Assembly (NCBI GenBank): GCA_035476575.1
Contig: DATILL010000124.1
Coordinates: forward strand, 1 to 64,000
DNA: 64,000 nucleotides
Direction: 5' to 3'
From: DATILL01 sp035476575
Lineage (GTDB): Bacteria > Actinomycetota > Actinomycetes > Mycobacteriales > JACQDL01
Made by a program: the position numbers and the translations under genes
Shown here: piece after piece, positions 18,699 to 26,191 of the stretch
How the letters are laid out: each line of letters begins with the position of its first letter
Numbering within the stretch: the first letter of the stretch is position 1
The notes under the pieces: generated by a model
Told to the model about the DNA's origin: nothing
The model's input: the letters and a program-made list of their open reading frames with translations, nothing else
Databases searched by the model: none

Positions 18699-19805
18699 CT
18701 AGGTGTCGCCAGCCACCTGGGCCTCGTCAACCATCCGGGCACCGTCCACCACCTGGCCAAGCAGTGGGGTCGTGCGGGGATCCAGACCGAGGGAAAGCGT
18801 CTGGTCGAGCAGCAGGGCCGCGCTGTAGGTCGGGTCGAGCTCCAGCGCCCGATCCACCGCGATCCTGGCCAACGGCCCGGCACCATCCCGCCAGGCCGCC
18901 CATCCGGTCAGGAACAACGGCGCCACCCGGTACCCCGCCGGCACCCGCCGGGCCAGCTCCCGCCATAGCTCGAGCACCGCCCCGCACAGCCCTCGAGAAC
19001 GCTCCATCCACAGCCAAGCCGCATCCCGCACCGCCCTGTCGGTCAGCCCGACCGCCACCTTCGCCGCCGCGGAGTGGCTCGGCCAGGACACCGCGCCAGC
19101 GGCCGTCAGCTTGTCGAGCGACCGGCGGACCCGGGCGGCGGCCGCTGCCCGCCAGGGCTCAACGCTGCGGTCGGCGGTCACCCGGCGGGCCAGGTCACCC
19201 TCGGCCCGTACCACGGCCGCAGCCAGCCCGATCCCGTCCTCCGGCTCCGGATCCAGGGTGGCGGCCAGCGCCGCCCGATCCGGCAGCACAACCAGGCCGA
19301 CCGTGGCCGCCGCCACCGCCAGCCGGCTCGTCGCCCCACCCACCGGCCGGCCCGCGGCAGGACAGCACTCCTCGTCCGCGCACGTGTAGGACCGCCACCG
19401 GCCGCTGGCCACGAACAGCGCCTCCCGCATCCGCACCCCAGACCCGGCCGCGGCGGCGGCGATCTCGGCGACCAGGTCCCGCTCCGGCAGCACGCCGAGC
19501 AGCACCTCGGCCGACGGGTCGGCCAGCTCCCCGAACACGACGACCACGATCTCCTCCGCACCGGCCTGAAGGAGCTGTGCGGTCAGGTGCGCAGCGAGCT
19601 CGGGCTGGTCGCGCAGCTCGGCGAGATCCGCCCTGACCACCACGCCGACCTGCGCCCCGGCCGCGTGCAGCGAGACCACGACCAGACTGTCGCGGGGATG
19701 GAACCCAAGCAGGTAGGGCACGACATCAACGAGGTCACCCGGCCCACGCAGGGTCAACGGCACCAGATCCTCGGGACCTGCGGCCCCGGTCAACGCGTCG
19801 GTCAT
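18699..19805 (-). CDS. DUF4192 domain protein
   Basis: A 368-aa protein typical of actinobacterial DUF4192, of unknown function. The opening PLTLRGPGDLVDVVPYLLGFHPRDSLVVVSL is characteristic, followed by DLAELRDQPELAAHL and an Ala-rich helical C-terminal half. No signal peptide or membrane segment is present. Length is usual for the family. It stands alone on the minus strand, convergent with the membrane EEP protein 33 bp away. Confidence 0.85.
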   Translation of the reverse strand: MTDALTGAAGPEDLVPLTLRGPGDLVDVVPYLLGFHPRDSLVVVSLHAAGAQVGVVVRADLAELRDQPELAAHLTAQLLQAGAEEIVVVVFGELADPSAEVLLGVLPERDLVAEIAAAAAGSGVRMREALFVASGRWRSYTCADEECCPAAGRPVGGATSRLAVAAATVGLVVLPDRAALAATLDPEPEDGIGLAAAVVRAEGDLARRVTADRSVEPWRAAAAARVRRSLDKLTAAGAVSWPSHSAAAKVAVGLTDRAVRDAAWLWMERSRGLCGAVLELWRELARRVPAGYRVAPLFLTGWAAWRDGAGPLARIAVDRALELDPTYSAALLLDQTLSLGLDPRTTPLLGQVVDGARMVDEAQVAGDT

Positions 19806-19952
19806 GCCGGACAGCCTCGGCCGGCGAGCATGCGTCGCACCACCCCCGAGCGCCCCGCTGTGGATAACGCCTGACCCTGTGGACAGTCACTTGACAAAGT
19901 CGCAACGAGTCTTCGGTCCTGCTCACGACCCGGTCGTGACATGCTGCCCGGC

Positions 19953-20291
19953 ATGACGGAGCGCGGACTGCCGGCACACGGTGTGCGGGACCTCAAGGCC
20001 AAGGTCACCCGGCACCTGGAGGAGCTCGCAAGAGAGTCGCTGGACAACGAGAACGTCGACCTCGGTCTGGCCACACGTATCGCCGACGCCCTCTGGTCCC
20101 TCATCGACGTGGTGGCCGACCGGGACGAGGATGCGAAGATCGCCGTCCGCGGCGCGGTCGACTACTTCGTGCTCAACCGGGACGAAACTCCGGACCTGGA
20201 CAGCCGACACGGCTTCGTCGACGATGTCAAGATCGTCAACGAGGTATGCGTCGAGCTCGGCCTCCCCGAGCTCGCTGTCCGGATCGGCTGA
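19953..20291 (+). CDS. Small helical protein, YkvA/DUF1232-like
   Basis: A 112-aa product. The C-terminal half AVDYFVLNRDETPDL followed by HGFVDDVKIVNEV resembles the DUF1232 signature (an aromatic-rich helix, D-x-x-PD, then G-x-x-DD), with polar changes that make it less hydrophobic than membrane members. The N-terminal half is a charged helix. I chose the ATG at 19953 (MTERGLPAHG); an ATG four codons earlier at 19941 is equally possible. It is divergent from the DUF4192 gene. Function is unknown. Confidence 0.6.
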   Translation: MTERGLPAHGVRDLKAKVTRHLEELARESLDNENVDLGLATRIADALWSLIDVVADRDEDAKIAVRGAVDYFVLNRDETPDLDSRHGFVDDVKIVNEVCVELGLPELAVRIG

Positions 20292-20336
20292 GACCCGGAA
20301 CCGGCCAAGCCTGCTCGGCCTGCTGGGGCCTGCCTG

Positions 20337-20525
20337 CTACAGGTCGGCCGACTCGATCAGGGCGTCCGGGCCGGGGAAGATGAGGGACTCGTGCCCGTCG
20401 TCGAAGCGGACCAGGTACGGCGGCCCGCCGTCCTCCCCGCGAACGTCAACGATCTCACCGAGCCGGTCCCGCTCTCCGACCACATGACCGTGCACGTGCA
20501 ACCGGTTCCCCACGACAGCGCGCAT
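20337..20525 (-). CDS. DUF1918 domain protein, 62 aa
   Basis: A short beta-rich protein reading MRAVVGNRLHVHGH then GEIVDVRGEDG, PPYLVRFDDGHE and FPGPDAL, the complete DUF1918 pattern. Such proteins have an SH3-like barrel and unknown function. The ATG at 20525 is chosen because the domain starts there; an upstream in-frame extension to 20597 has no family counterpart. It is convergent with the DUF1232-like gene. Confidence 0.85.
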   Translation of the reverse strand: MRAVVGNRLHVHGHVVGERDRLGEIVDVRGEDGGPPYLVRFDDGHESLIFPGPDALIESADL

Positions 20526-20600
20526 CTGCCTACCTCCCGCGGTGTGTGCCGGAACTAGCGTCCCGCGCGGCCGGCCACATGGGAAGACCGCGCGCACGGC

Positions 20601-20667
20601 ACTACCCGTCCAGGTAAGCAGGTACCGCTACCTCGTCCAGGTACCACTACCACTACCCGTCCAGGTA
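20601..20667. repeat. Degenerate tandem repeat at the DUF72 gene end
   Basis: Three copies of a 16-bp unit, ACTACCCGTCCAGGTA, begin at 20601, 20628 (degenerate) and 20652. The last copy contains the DUF72 stop codon, and the others lie just beyond it. The gene end seems to have been duplicated by slippage. Confidence 0.75.
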
Positions 20668-21531
20668 CGCGGCCAGCAGGTCGGCCATCTGGCGGGCGTT
20701 GGTCTGGGCGTAGCTGTCACAGCAGTTGTTCATCAGCACGTGCGTGTCCTTGGCCGTCGCCGCCAGGTCCACGATCTTCGGCGCCCAGCCGGCCAGCTCC
20801 TCCTTCGAGTACTCGTAGCCGAACCGTTCGTATATGTCGCGGCTGTCCCACTTCTCGCTGTGGCCATGGAAGCGCACCACGACAAGGTCGGCGGTCGCGA
20901 CCAGCACCGGCGGCACCGAGCTCGGGTAGCCCTGCGGCATGTCGACCACGACGTACGGCAGCGCGTAGGACCGGAGGAAGTCGAGCGTCTCGTCCTGGTT
21001 CTCCGGCGACAGCCAGGTCCTGTTTCGGAACTCTACACAGATCCGATATGGTTTGGCCCGGTCCGCGCACTCCAGGATGTAGCGCATGTTGCGCCGGCCG
21101 ATCGGAAACCACCGCGGGAACTGGAACAGCACCGCGCCCAGCTTGCCGGCCGAGTGCAGAGGCTCCAGCGCGGCGAGGAACCGCTCCCACACGGTGTCCA
21201 CCGTCGCCGCCGGCAGGTCCTTGAGGTAGACGTTCCTCGTCCCCTCGGGCCGGACGTCCTTGTACAGCGCGGCCGGTCGGGTGGGATGCTGGGTGAGCAG
21301 GCTGAAGGCCTTGACATTGAAGACAAAGCCCTCGGGCGTGCGCTCGACCCAGGCGCGAGAGTTCCGCTCGTTGGGCGGGGTGTAGTAGGTCGAGTCCACC
21401 TCGACCAGCGGGAACTGGCTGGCGTAGTACCTCAGCCGCTGCTCCGGCGTGGTCACATCAGCCGGGTACCAGCCGGAGTCCAGCAGCGTCTTGTCCGTCC
21501 AGGACGCCGTACCGACCCTGATCGTGCCCAT
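20653..21531 (-). CDS. DUF72 (YecE-like) TIM-barrel protein
   Basis: A 292-aa protein of the DUF72/YecE family, of unknown enzymatic role. It has the family signatures IRVGTASWTDKTLL, EVDSTYYTPPNE, VFNVKAFSLLTQHP, VLFQFPRWF, EFRNRTWL and VVRFHGHSEKWD. The ATG at 21531 shares one base with the stop of the upstream gene (TGATG), indicating translational coupling. Length is normal. The 3' end carries a short tandem duplication that extends past the stop. Confidence 0.9.
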   Translation of the reverse strand: MGTIRVGTASWTDKTLLDSGWYPADVTTPEQRLRYYASQFPLVEVDSTYYTPPNERNSRAWVERTPEGFVFNVKAFSLLTQHPTRPAALYKDVRPEGTRNVYLKDLPAATVDTVWERFLAALEPLHSAGKLGAVLFQFPRWFPIGRRNMRYILECADRAKPYRICVEFRNRTWLSPENQDETLDFLRSYALPYVVVDMPQGYPSSVPPVLVATADLVVVRFHGHSEKWDSRDIYERFGYEYSKEELAGWAPKIVDLAATAKDTHVLMNNCCDSYAQTNARQMADLLAAYLDG

Positions 21532-22160
21532 CAGCGTAGAGTGCCGTCCCGCCAGGCCGCCGCGGCCCGCTCCAGGGCGTCGGCGGTCCGCACGTTGCGC
21601 TCGGCCCGGGACCACTCAGCGGCCCGCTCATGGTCGCCGGCCACCTCCGAGCGCCCCAGCGCCACGATCCGGAAGAACGCCGCGGCCCGCTCCAGCGCGA
21701 CCGCGAAGTCGCCCTTGTAGGCCCCGGTGAGCACGGCGTCGGCGAGCGCCCGGACCGCCGCCGGGTCTACGCCGTCGGCCATCCCAGCCACCACCTCGGC
21801 CACCGGCGCCAGCCCCCGGCCGGCGGCGTACCACCGGGCCAGCGCGGAGCCCTGCTCGCGGCACCAGCTCCGCAGCAGGTACAGCGTCCACAACACGCCG
21901 GGCAACGAGTCGTCGGCGGCCTCCCGCCACAGCTCGGCCAGCGTGTCCAGCCCGACGGTGTCGGCCAGGTCCAGCAGGTCGGGGGTACGTGGGCCAACGC
22001 CACTGCGCCCGGCCTCCACCACCACAGCGGCGGTGGCGTGCGCCAGCTCGATCCGGGCCAGCGGCTCGCCGTGCCAGCGGGCAGCGGCCAGCCGCTCCAC
22101 GTCCGCGGCGACGTGCGGCCGGGGCCGACGTTCGCCGGCAGGCTGCCCTGGGTCGGTCAT
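21531..22160 (-). CDS. Conserved actinobacterial hypothetical protein, 209 aa
   Basis: Function not recognised. The protein is alpha-helical, with a central hydrophobic helix VLWTLYLLRSWCREQG, a helix-rich C-terminal half and no signal peptide. Residues about 20-60 (RLAAARWHGEPLARIELAHATAAVVVEAGR) look like a small helical domain. ATG at 22160 is used. Its stop overlaps the DUF72 start by 1 nt, so the two proteins are probably made together. The 263 bp between it and the LysM gene show no gene. Confidence 0.7.
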   Translation of the reverse strand: MTDPGQPAGERRPRPHVAADVERLAAARWHGEPLARIELAHATAAVVVEAGRSGVGPRTPDLLDLADTVGLDTLAELWREAADDSLPGVLWTLYLLRSWCREQGSALARWYAAGRGLAPVAEVVAGMADGVDPAAVRALADAVLTGAYKGDFAVALERAAAFFRIVALGRSEVAGDHERAAEWSRAERNVRTADALERAAAAWRDGTLR

Positions 22161-22423
22161 GCGGTCAACGGTACGTGACACCGCGGACAGTTTCGCGGCG
22201 ATCACGGGAACGCTGGACGCATCGGTTATGTTGAGGTGCGACGCCGGCCCGTTCATGACCCCCGGTTCCCAATCATGTCGCCATGAGCGACCTCGCGCCG
22301 CGAGGCGATCTGGCGGGCCGGCGTTCACCTGTCCGTCAGCCAGCCTGCCCGCGGCGCTCGCCGGGCTCAGCGGGCGTCGACAGCTCGCTGGCGGACACCC
22401 ATCGTCGGGCCCAGCCAGCACAC

Positions 22424-23050
22424 TCACGGGCGGACGTACAGGATCTGGCCTGGGTGGACCGTGCCGTCGGGAAGCCCGTTGCCGCGCCGCAGCGAGTCGA
22501 CGACGGCGCGGGCGTCCGCATCTGGCGCGACCCGCCGGGCGATGCTCCACAGCGTGTCGCCCGGGCGCACCTCCACCACCGTCGGCGCCGTCGGCGGCAC
22601 CGCGGTCCGGACATGCGCGAGCTGCAGGCCGAGCCAGCAGAACGCCGCCGTATGCAGCACGACTGCCACGGCGACCACGCGGCGACCGCGCCGGGTGAGC
22701 CGCAGCCGCCCAACGCCCGCTGCCGGATCCGCACAAGCCGGATCCGCACAAGCCGGGACCGTGGCTGCCGAGCGGGCGACGATCGGGCCCACCGCCGCGG
22801 GCGCCGGCCGCGCGGGCCGCACCACTCGGTATGGCCTGGCGATTGGCCACGCCATCCGGCATGCTCCGGCCGGCTCCTCGGTCAGCGGCTCGACCGATGA
22901 CGCGGCCGGCCGCGCGCTGGGGAACGCGATCACGACTGCCCCACCAGCCGGCCGGCCGGCCTTGGACGACAGGATCCCGGGTGACACGGCCTTTGGTGAC
23001 ACGGTCGTGGGCGACGAGATCCTGGGCGGCAACTCCGGTGCGACTGACAT
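22424..23050 (-). CDS. LysM-domain membrane protein, SOS-controlled (ChiZ/Rv2719c-like)
   Basis: A 208-aa protein. It has a long Pro/Ala-rich, cytoplasmic N-terminus, one transmembrane helix (VVAVAVVLHTAAFCWLGL, residues about 130-147) and a C-terminal LysM domain (EVRPGDTLWSIARRV to HPGQILYVRP) that would bind peptidoglycan outside. Its place next to and divergent from lexA matches the mycobacterial damage-induced cell-division inhibitor and wall hydrolase Rv2719c. Two SOS boxes lie in the shared intergenic region, one 32 bp upstream of the ATG at 23050. The role in SOS division arrest is inferred from synteny. Confidence 0.82.
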   Translation of the reverse strand: MSVAPELPPRISSPTTVSPKAVSPGILSSKAGRPAGGAVVIAFPSARPAASSVEPLTEEPAGACRMAWPIARPYRVVRPARPAPAAVGPIVARSAATVPACADPACADPAAGVGRLRLTRRGRRVVAVAVVLHTAAFCWLGLQLAHVRTAVPPTAPTVVEVRPGDTLWSIARRVAPDADARAVVDSLRRGNGLPDGTVHPGQILYVRP

Positions 23051-23081
23051 GGCGGGACCTCCCACAGGCCATCCGACCAGA

Positions 23082-23097
23082 CCGAACGTCTGTTCGA
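23082..23097. promoter_or_regulatory. SOS box (LexA site) in front of the LysM gene
   Basis: CCGAAC-GTCT-GTTCGA matches the actinobacterial LexA consensus TCGAAC-N4-GTTCGA at 11 of 12 fixed positions. It lies 32 bp upstream of the LysM gene start. A degenerate second dyad follows immediately at 23098-23113. Confidence 0.88.
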
Positions 23098-23162
23098 TCG
23101 AACGTCTGCGCGACAGTGAACCATCGGGGTCTGACAAAATCGAGATCCGTACGGCGTGTCCT

Positions 23163-23178
23163 TCGAACACCTGTTTGA
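23163..23178. promoter_or_regulatory. SOS box (LexA site) in front of lexA
   Basis: TCGAAC-ACCT-GTTTGA matches the LexA consensus with one mismatch, about 90 bp upstream of the lexA start. It implies autorepression of lexA. Confidence 0.85.
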
Positions 23179-23268
23179 AACCGTCCTGGCCGGGCGCTAG
23201 CGTCCGCCGTGGATCATTCGGGCGGGATCGCACGAGCGGGTCACGGCTCGGCGGGCAAAGGAGGCGTC

Positions 23269-24084
23269 GTGGCGACAGGGGCAGACAGGACCGGCCGCGG
23301 CCGACGAAAGGCCGGGACGAACGGCACGCACGCCGACGACCCCGGTACGGCAGAGGCTGGCACGACAGATGCCGGGAGGACGAGCGCCGGTACGGCGGGC
23401 CCGGGCACGGCGGGCACCGTACGGGAGATCCCGGACGGCCCGCCGGACGCGAGCGGGCTGACCGCCCGGCAACGGCGGATCCTGGAGGTGATCCGCGACT
23501 CGGTGGAGCGCCGAGGCTACCCGCCGAGCATGCGCGAGATCGGCGAGGCGGTCGGCCTGACCTCCACCTCCAGCGTCTCGCACCAGCTCGCCACCCTGCA
23601 GAAGAAGGGCTTCCTGCGCCGCGACCCCAACCGGCCGCGCGCCGTTGACGTGCGGATGCCCGATCCGGAGGAGCCGTCGGTCTCGGCCGAGGAGATCGCC
23701 GAACGGCCGGTCCCGGCGTACGTGCCCGTGGTCGGCCAGATCGCCGCCGGCCGGCCGATCCTGGCCGAGGAGGCCGTGGAGGACGTGTTCCCGCTGCCCC
23801 GGGAGCTGGTCGGGGAGGGCACCCTGTTCCTGCTTCGGGTCGCTGGCGACTCGATGATCGACGCGGCCATCGCGGACGGTGACTGGGTGGTGGTCCGCCA
23901 GCAGCCCGTCGCCGAGACCGGTGACATCGTCGCCGCGATGATCGACGGCGAGGCGACCGTGAAGACGTTCCGCCGCCGCGACGGGCACGTCTGGCTGCTC
24001 CCGCAGAACCCGGCCTACCCGCCGATCCTCGGCGATGACGCGACGGTGCTCGGCCGGGTGGTGGCGTTGCTACGCCGGCTCTGA
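23269..24084 (+). CDS. lexA: LexA SOS repressor with an N-terminal extension
   Basis: A 271-aa LexA. The winged helix is at residues about 64-130 (LTARQRRILEVIRD, MREIGEAVGLTSTSSVSHQLATL). The S24 autoprotease domain follows, with the Ala-Gly cleavage site in QIAAGRPI, the catalytic serine in GDSM and the lysine in TVKTF. Before the usual start lies a 63-residue Gly/Ala/Thr-rich segment with GT-AG type repeats, longer than in most LexA proteins. The GTG at 23269 is chosen because AAAGGAGG sits 4 nt upstream, so the extension is probably translated. It controls itself, the LysM gene and recA through the boxes seen here. Confidence 0.95.
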   Translation: MATGADRTGRGRRKAGTNGTHADDPGTAEAGTTDAGRTSAGTAGPGTAGTVREIPDGPPDASGLTARQRRILEVIRDSVERRGYPPSMREIGEAVGLTSTSSVSHQLATLQKKGFLRRDPNRPRAVDVRMPDPEEPSVSAEEIAERPVPAYVPVVGQIAAGRPILAEEAVEDVFPLPRELVGEGTLFLLRVAGDSMIDAAIADGDWVVVRQQPVAETGDIVAAMIDGEATVKTFRRRDGHVWLLPQNPAYPPILGDDATVLGRVVALLRRL

Positions 24085-24111
24085 TCCGCTGGCGCGGGGC
24101 AAGGCCGCCGG

Positions 24112-25185
24112 TCAGCCACGGCGGTGGGCCAGGTCGCGGACCTTGCCGCCGCCCCACATCAGCACGGTCGCCAGCACACCCGCCAGCACCAGCCCACCGA
24201 ACGTCGTCCACCCCGTGCTGGGCTCCTTCCGGCCGGGCGATGGGGCGCGGGCCGCCGTACCGGACGGCGGCGTGCCATCCGGAGCCGGCGGGCCCGCCAG
24301 CGTGCCGAGGGAGATGACGTGCACCGCCCCCGGCACCCCCTCGGTGCTGGTCAACAGGCGCTGGCCGTCCGGGCTGAACGTGACCGCCTCGCCCTGCCGG
24401 GTGGGCGGCAGCGGGATCCGGGTCGGCCGGCCGTCCCGCAGCGCCTTGACCACATCCGCGTCGTCGGCACGCCACAGGTAGGCGTCGGTGTAGGTGCGCA
24501 GCACCACTCGGGTGCCGTCCGGGGACACCGCACCACCGGTGACCAGCACCTGCCCCACGGTCCCGACCGGGCCACCGGGGGTGCCGGTCGGGCCGAACCG
24601 CACGGTGGCCACCTTGCGCAGCGGCGTCGACCGCGCAGCGGCCGGCACGCCCACCGGGGTGTACACCCCGCTCCGCCCGAACACCTCCTTGGTGACGATG
24701 AACGGCCGGCCCTGCCGGTCCAGCAGCAGCGCCTCGGCATCGTGCGCGCCGTCCGGGTAGCTGAACCGGTGCAGCGTCGCCTCGCCGGACTCGGTCAGCA
24801 GCTCGATCGCGACGGTACGGCGCCGCCGGTCGTTGTCGCCGAGGTCGGCGAGCCACAGCGTGCCGTCGGCGGAGCGGGCCAGGTCCTCCACGTCGTACGG
24901 GTCGATGCCGGCCCGGATCACGCCGGTCACCCGGCACCGGCCGTCCAGCACGTACACGACCAGCCCGCTGCCGCCGTCGTTCACCGTGAACAGCCGGGCG
25001 CCCGCCGCGGCCAGGCCGGACGACTCGGTGATCCTCGGGTCGGTGATCACGCAGCGTACGGCGACCGGCCCTGGGGCGGTGGCCTCAGCCGTGGCGGTGG
25101 CCTCAGCCGTGGCGGCCGTCGGTGAGCCCAGCCAGAGCATCAGCGCGATGCCGGCCAGCGTCACCCCGCCCCTGATCTGCCGCAC
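24112..25185 (-). CDS. Secreted, membrane-anchored beta-propeller-like protein
   Basis: A 357-aa protein. It has a signal peptide (residues about 1-27, ending near AATAEA), then an Ala/Thr/Glu low-complexity stretch from an 18-bp tandem repeat (about 25078-25115). A predicted all-beta region contains GLAAAGARLFTVNDGG, DPYDVEDLARSADGTLWLADLGDN, AEALLLDRQGRPFIVTKE and EAVTFSPDGQRLLTS. A C-terminal transmembrane helix (GGLVLAGVLATVLMW) and a basic tail complete it. It is probably an extracellular sensor-like or scaffold propeller; no enzyme motif is seen. Its start lies 83 bp inside the upstream PAP2 gene, an unusually long overlap, but the signal peptide supports this start. Confidence 0.72.
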   Translation of the reverse strand: MRQIRGGVTLAGIALMLWLGSPTAATAEATATAEATAPGPVAVRCVITDPRITESSGLAAAGARLFTVNDGGSGLVVYVLDGRCRVTGVIRAGIDPYDVEDLARSADGTLWLADLGDNDRRRRTVAIELLTESGEATLHRFSYPDGAHDAEALLLDRQGRPFIVTKEVFGRSGVYTPVGVPAAARSTPLRKVATVRFGPTGTPGGPVGTVGQVLVTGGAVSPDGTRVVLRTYTDAYLWRADDADVVKALRDGRPTRIPLPPTRQGEAVTFSPDGQRLLTSTEGVPGAVHVISLGTLAGPPAPDGTPPSGTAARAPSPGRKEPSTGWTTFGGLVLAGVLATVLMWGGGKVRDLAHRRG

Positions 25186-25888
25186 CGCCCCAGTCTCCCA
25201 GCCGGCCAGCGAAGAGCCCGTGAATGACGCGCAGTGCCAGCACCCCTACCGCCAGCCCGGCCAGCAGGTCGGTCAGCCAGTGGTAGTCGAGCAGCAGCAT
25301 CGCGGCCACGGTGACCACCGGGGCGGCGTAGCCGAGCACCCGCAGCCCCCACCGTGACCACGCCGGCAGCCCAAGGTCGACCGCCAGCCAGGCCAGCAGG
25401 CCCCAAATCACCACCGCCAGCGCGGCGTGCCCAGAAGGAAAGGACTCACCATCGAAATGGACCCGGTCGATGTTCGGCGCCGTGCGGCCCACGCCGTACT
25501 TGAACGCCATGACCACCGCGACCAGCAGCCCGGCCGCCACCGCGACCCGCAGCACGGGCTGCCAGCTCCGCCGGACCCAGGCCAGCACACCGACGAACGG
25601 CGTCACCAGCCCCGCGATGGCGGCCGGATGCCCCGGCAGGGTGAAGACGTAGATGGCCAGCTTGCGGACGAAGGAACCGCGCCGGATGCCGGTCGACCAG
25701 GACCAGCCGGCGACCTGGTGGTCCAGCCGCGTCCACGGCCCGCCGACCAGCACGTCGACGGTGAGCCAGGCGAGCAGCACGCCCGCGGTCACCACCACGA
25801 ACCATGGCGGGCCGCCGGCAGCGCGATGGGCAGGGCCGTCGCGGTCGGCCAGGGCGGGTGTCGGGGCCTCTGCCGCGACCGCCGTCAC
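25103..25888 (-). CDS. PAP2-family membrane phosphatase
   Basis: A 261-aa integral membrane protein with about six hydrophobic helices. It has the three PAP2 signatures: KYGVGRTAP, SFPSGHAAL and a YHWLTDLLAG variant of the third motif with the catalytic histidine and aspartate. Such enzymes dephosphorylate lipid phosphates (phosphatidate or undecaprenyl pyrophosphate) at the outer membrane face. The GTG start overlaps the tatA stop by 4 nt. Its C-terminal 80 bp overlap the following secreted protein. The C-terminal tail is hydrophilic and variable. Confidence 0.88.
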   Translation of the reverse strand: MTAVAAEAPTPALADRDGPAHRAAGGPPWFVVVTAGVLLAWLTVDVLVGGPWTRLDHQVAGWSWSTGIRRGSFVRKLAIYVFTLPGHPAAIAGLVTPFVGVLAWVRRSWQPVLRVAVAAGLLVAVVMAFKYGVGRTAPNIDRVHFDGESFPSGHAALAVVIWGLLAWLAVDLGLPAWSRWGLRVLGYAAPVVTVAAMLLLDYHWLTDLLAGLAVGVLALRVIHGLFAGRLGDWGGAADQGRGDAGRHRADALAGLTDGRHG

Positions 25889-26154
25889 TCCTGGCGCCGG
25901 GGCGCCTCGTCCCGGGTCTGCTCCGCGCGGCGTACCGCCTCGCCCTCAATCACGCCGGGCGCGGCCGGTGCCGCCGGACGGGTCGGCTCGGTGCGGCGGA
26001 CGTCGTCCTCCTGCCGCATCTCGTGGTACTCCGACTTGAAGATCCGCATTGACCGGCCGACCGACCGCGCGGCGTCCGGCAGCTTCTTGTAGCCGAACAA
26101 CGCCAGCACGACGATGGCAACGATCAACCAGTGCCAGATACTGAGCGTGCCCAT
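25885..26154 (-). CDS. tatA: Twin-arginine translocase subunit TatA
   Basis: An 89-aa protein with one N-terminal membrane helix (IWHWLIVAIVVLALFGYKKLP). The amphipathic helix DAARSVGRSMRIFKSEYHEM follows, then a charged, disordered tail. This is the TatA architecture; the FGYKKLPD hinge is diagnostic. It forms the pore of the Tat pathway for folded proteins. The ATG at 26154 is used because it starts directly before the helix. tatA heads a cluster with the PAP2 gene (4-nt overlap). Confidence 0.92.
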   Translation of the reverse strand: MGTLSIWHWLIVAIVVLALFGYKKLPDAARSVGRSMRIFKSEYHEMRQEDDVRRTEPTRPAAPAAPGVIEGEAVRRAEQTRDEAPRRQE

Positions 26155-26191
26155 CCGGATCCTCCTGTCACGGGGTCTTACCGGCTCCACC

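Noticed and set aside
22424..24937. An 837-codon minus-strand frame across lexA
   Set aside because: Only its last 208 codons (from 23050) are the real LysM protein; the rest is antisense to lexA and the following gene, with Arg/Pro-rich nonsense composition.
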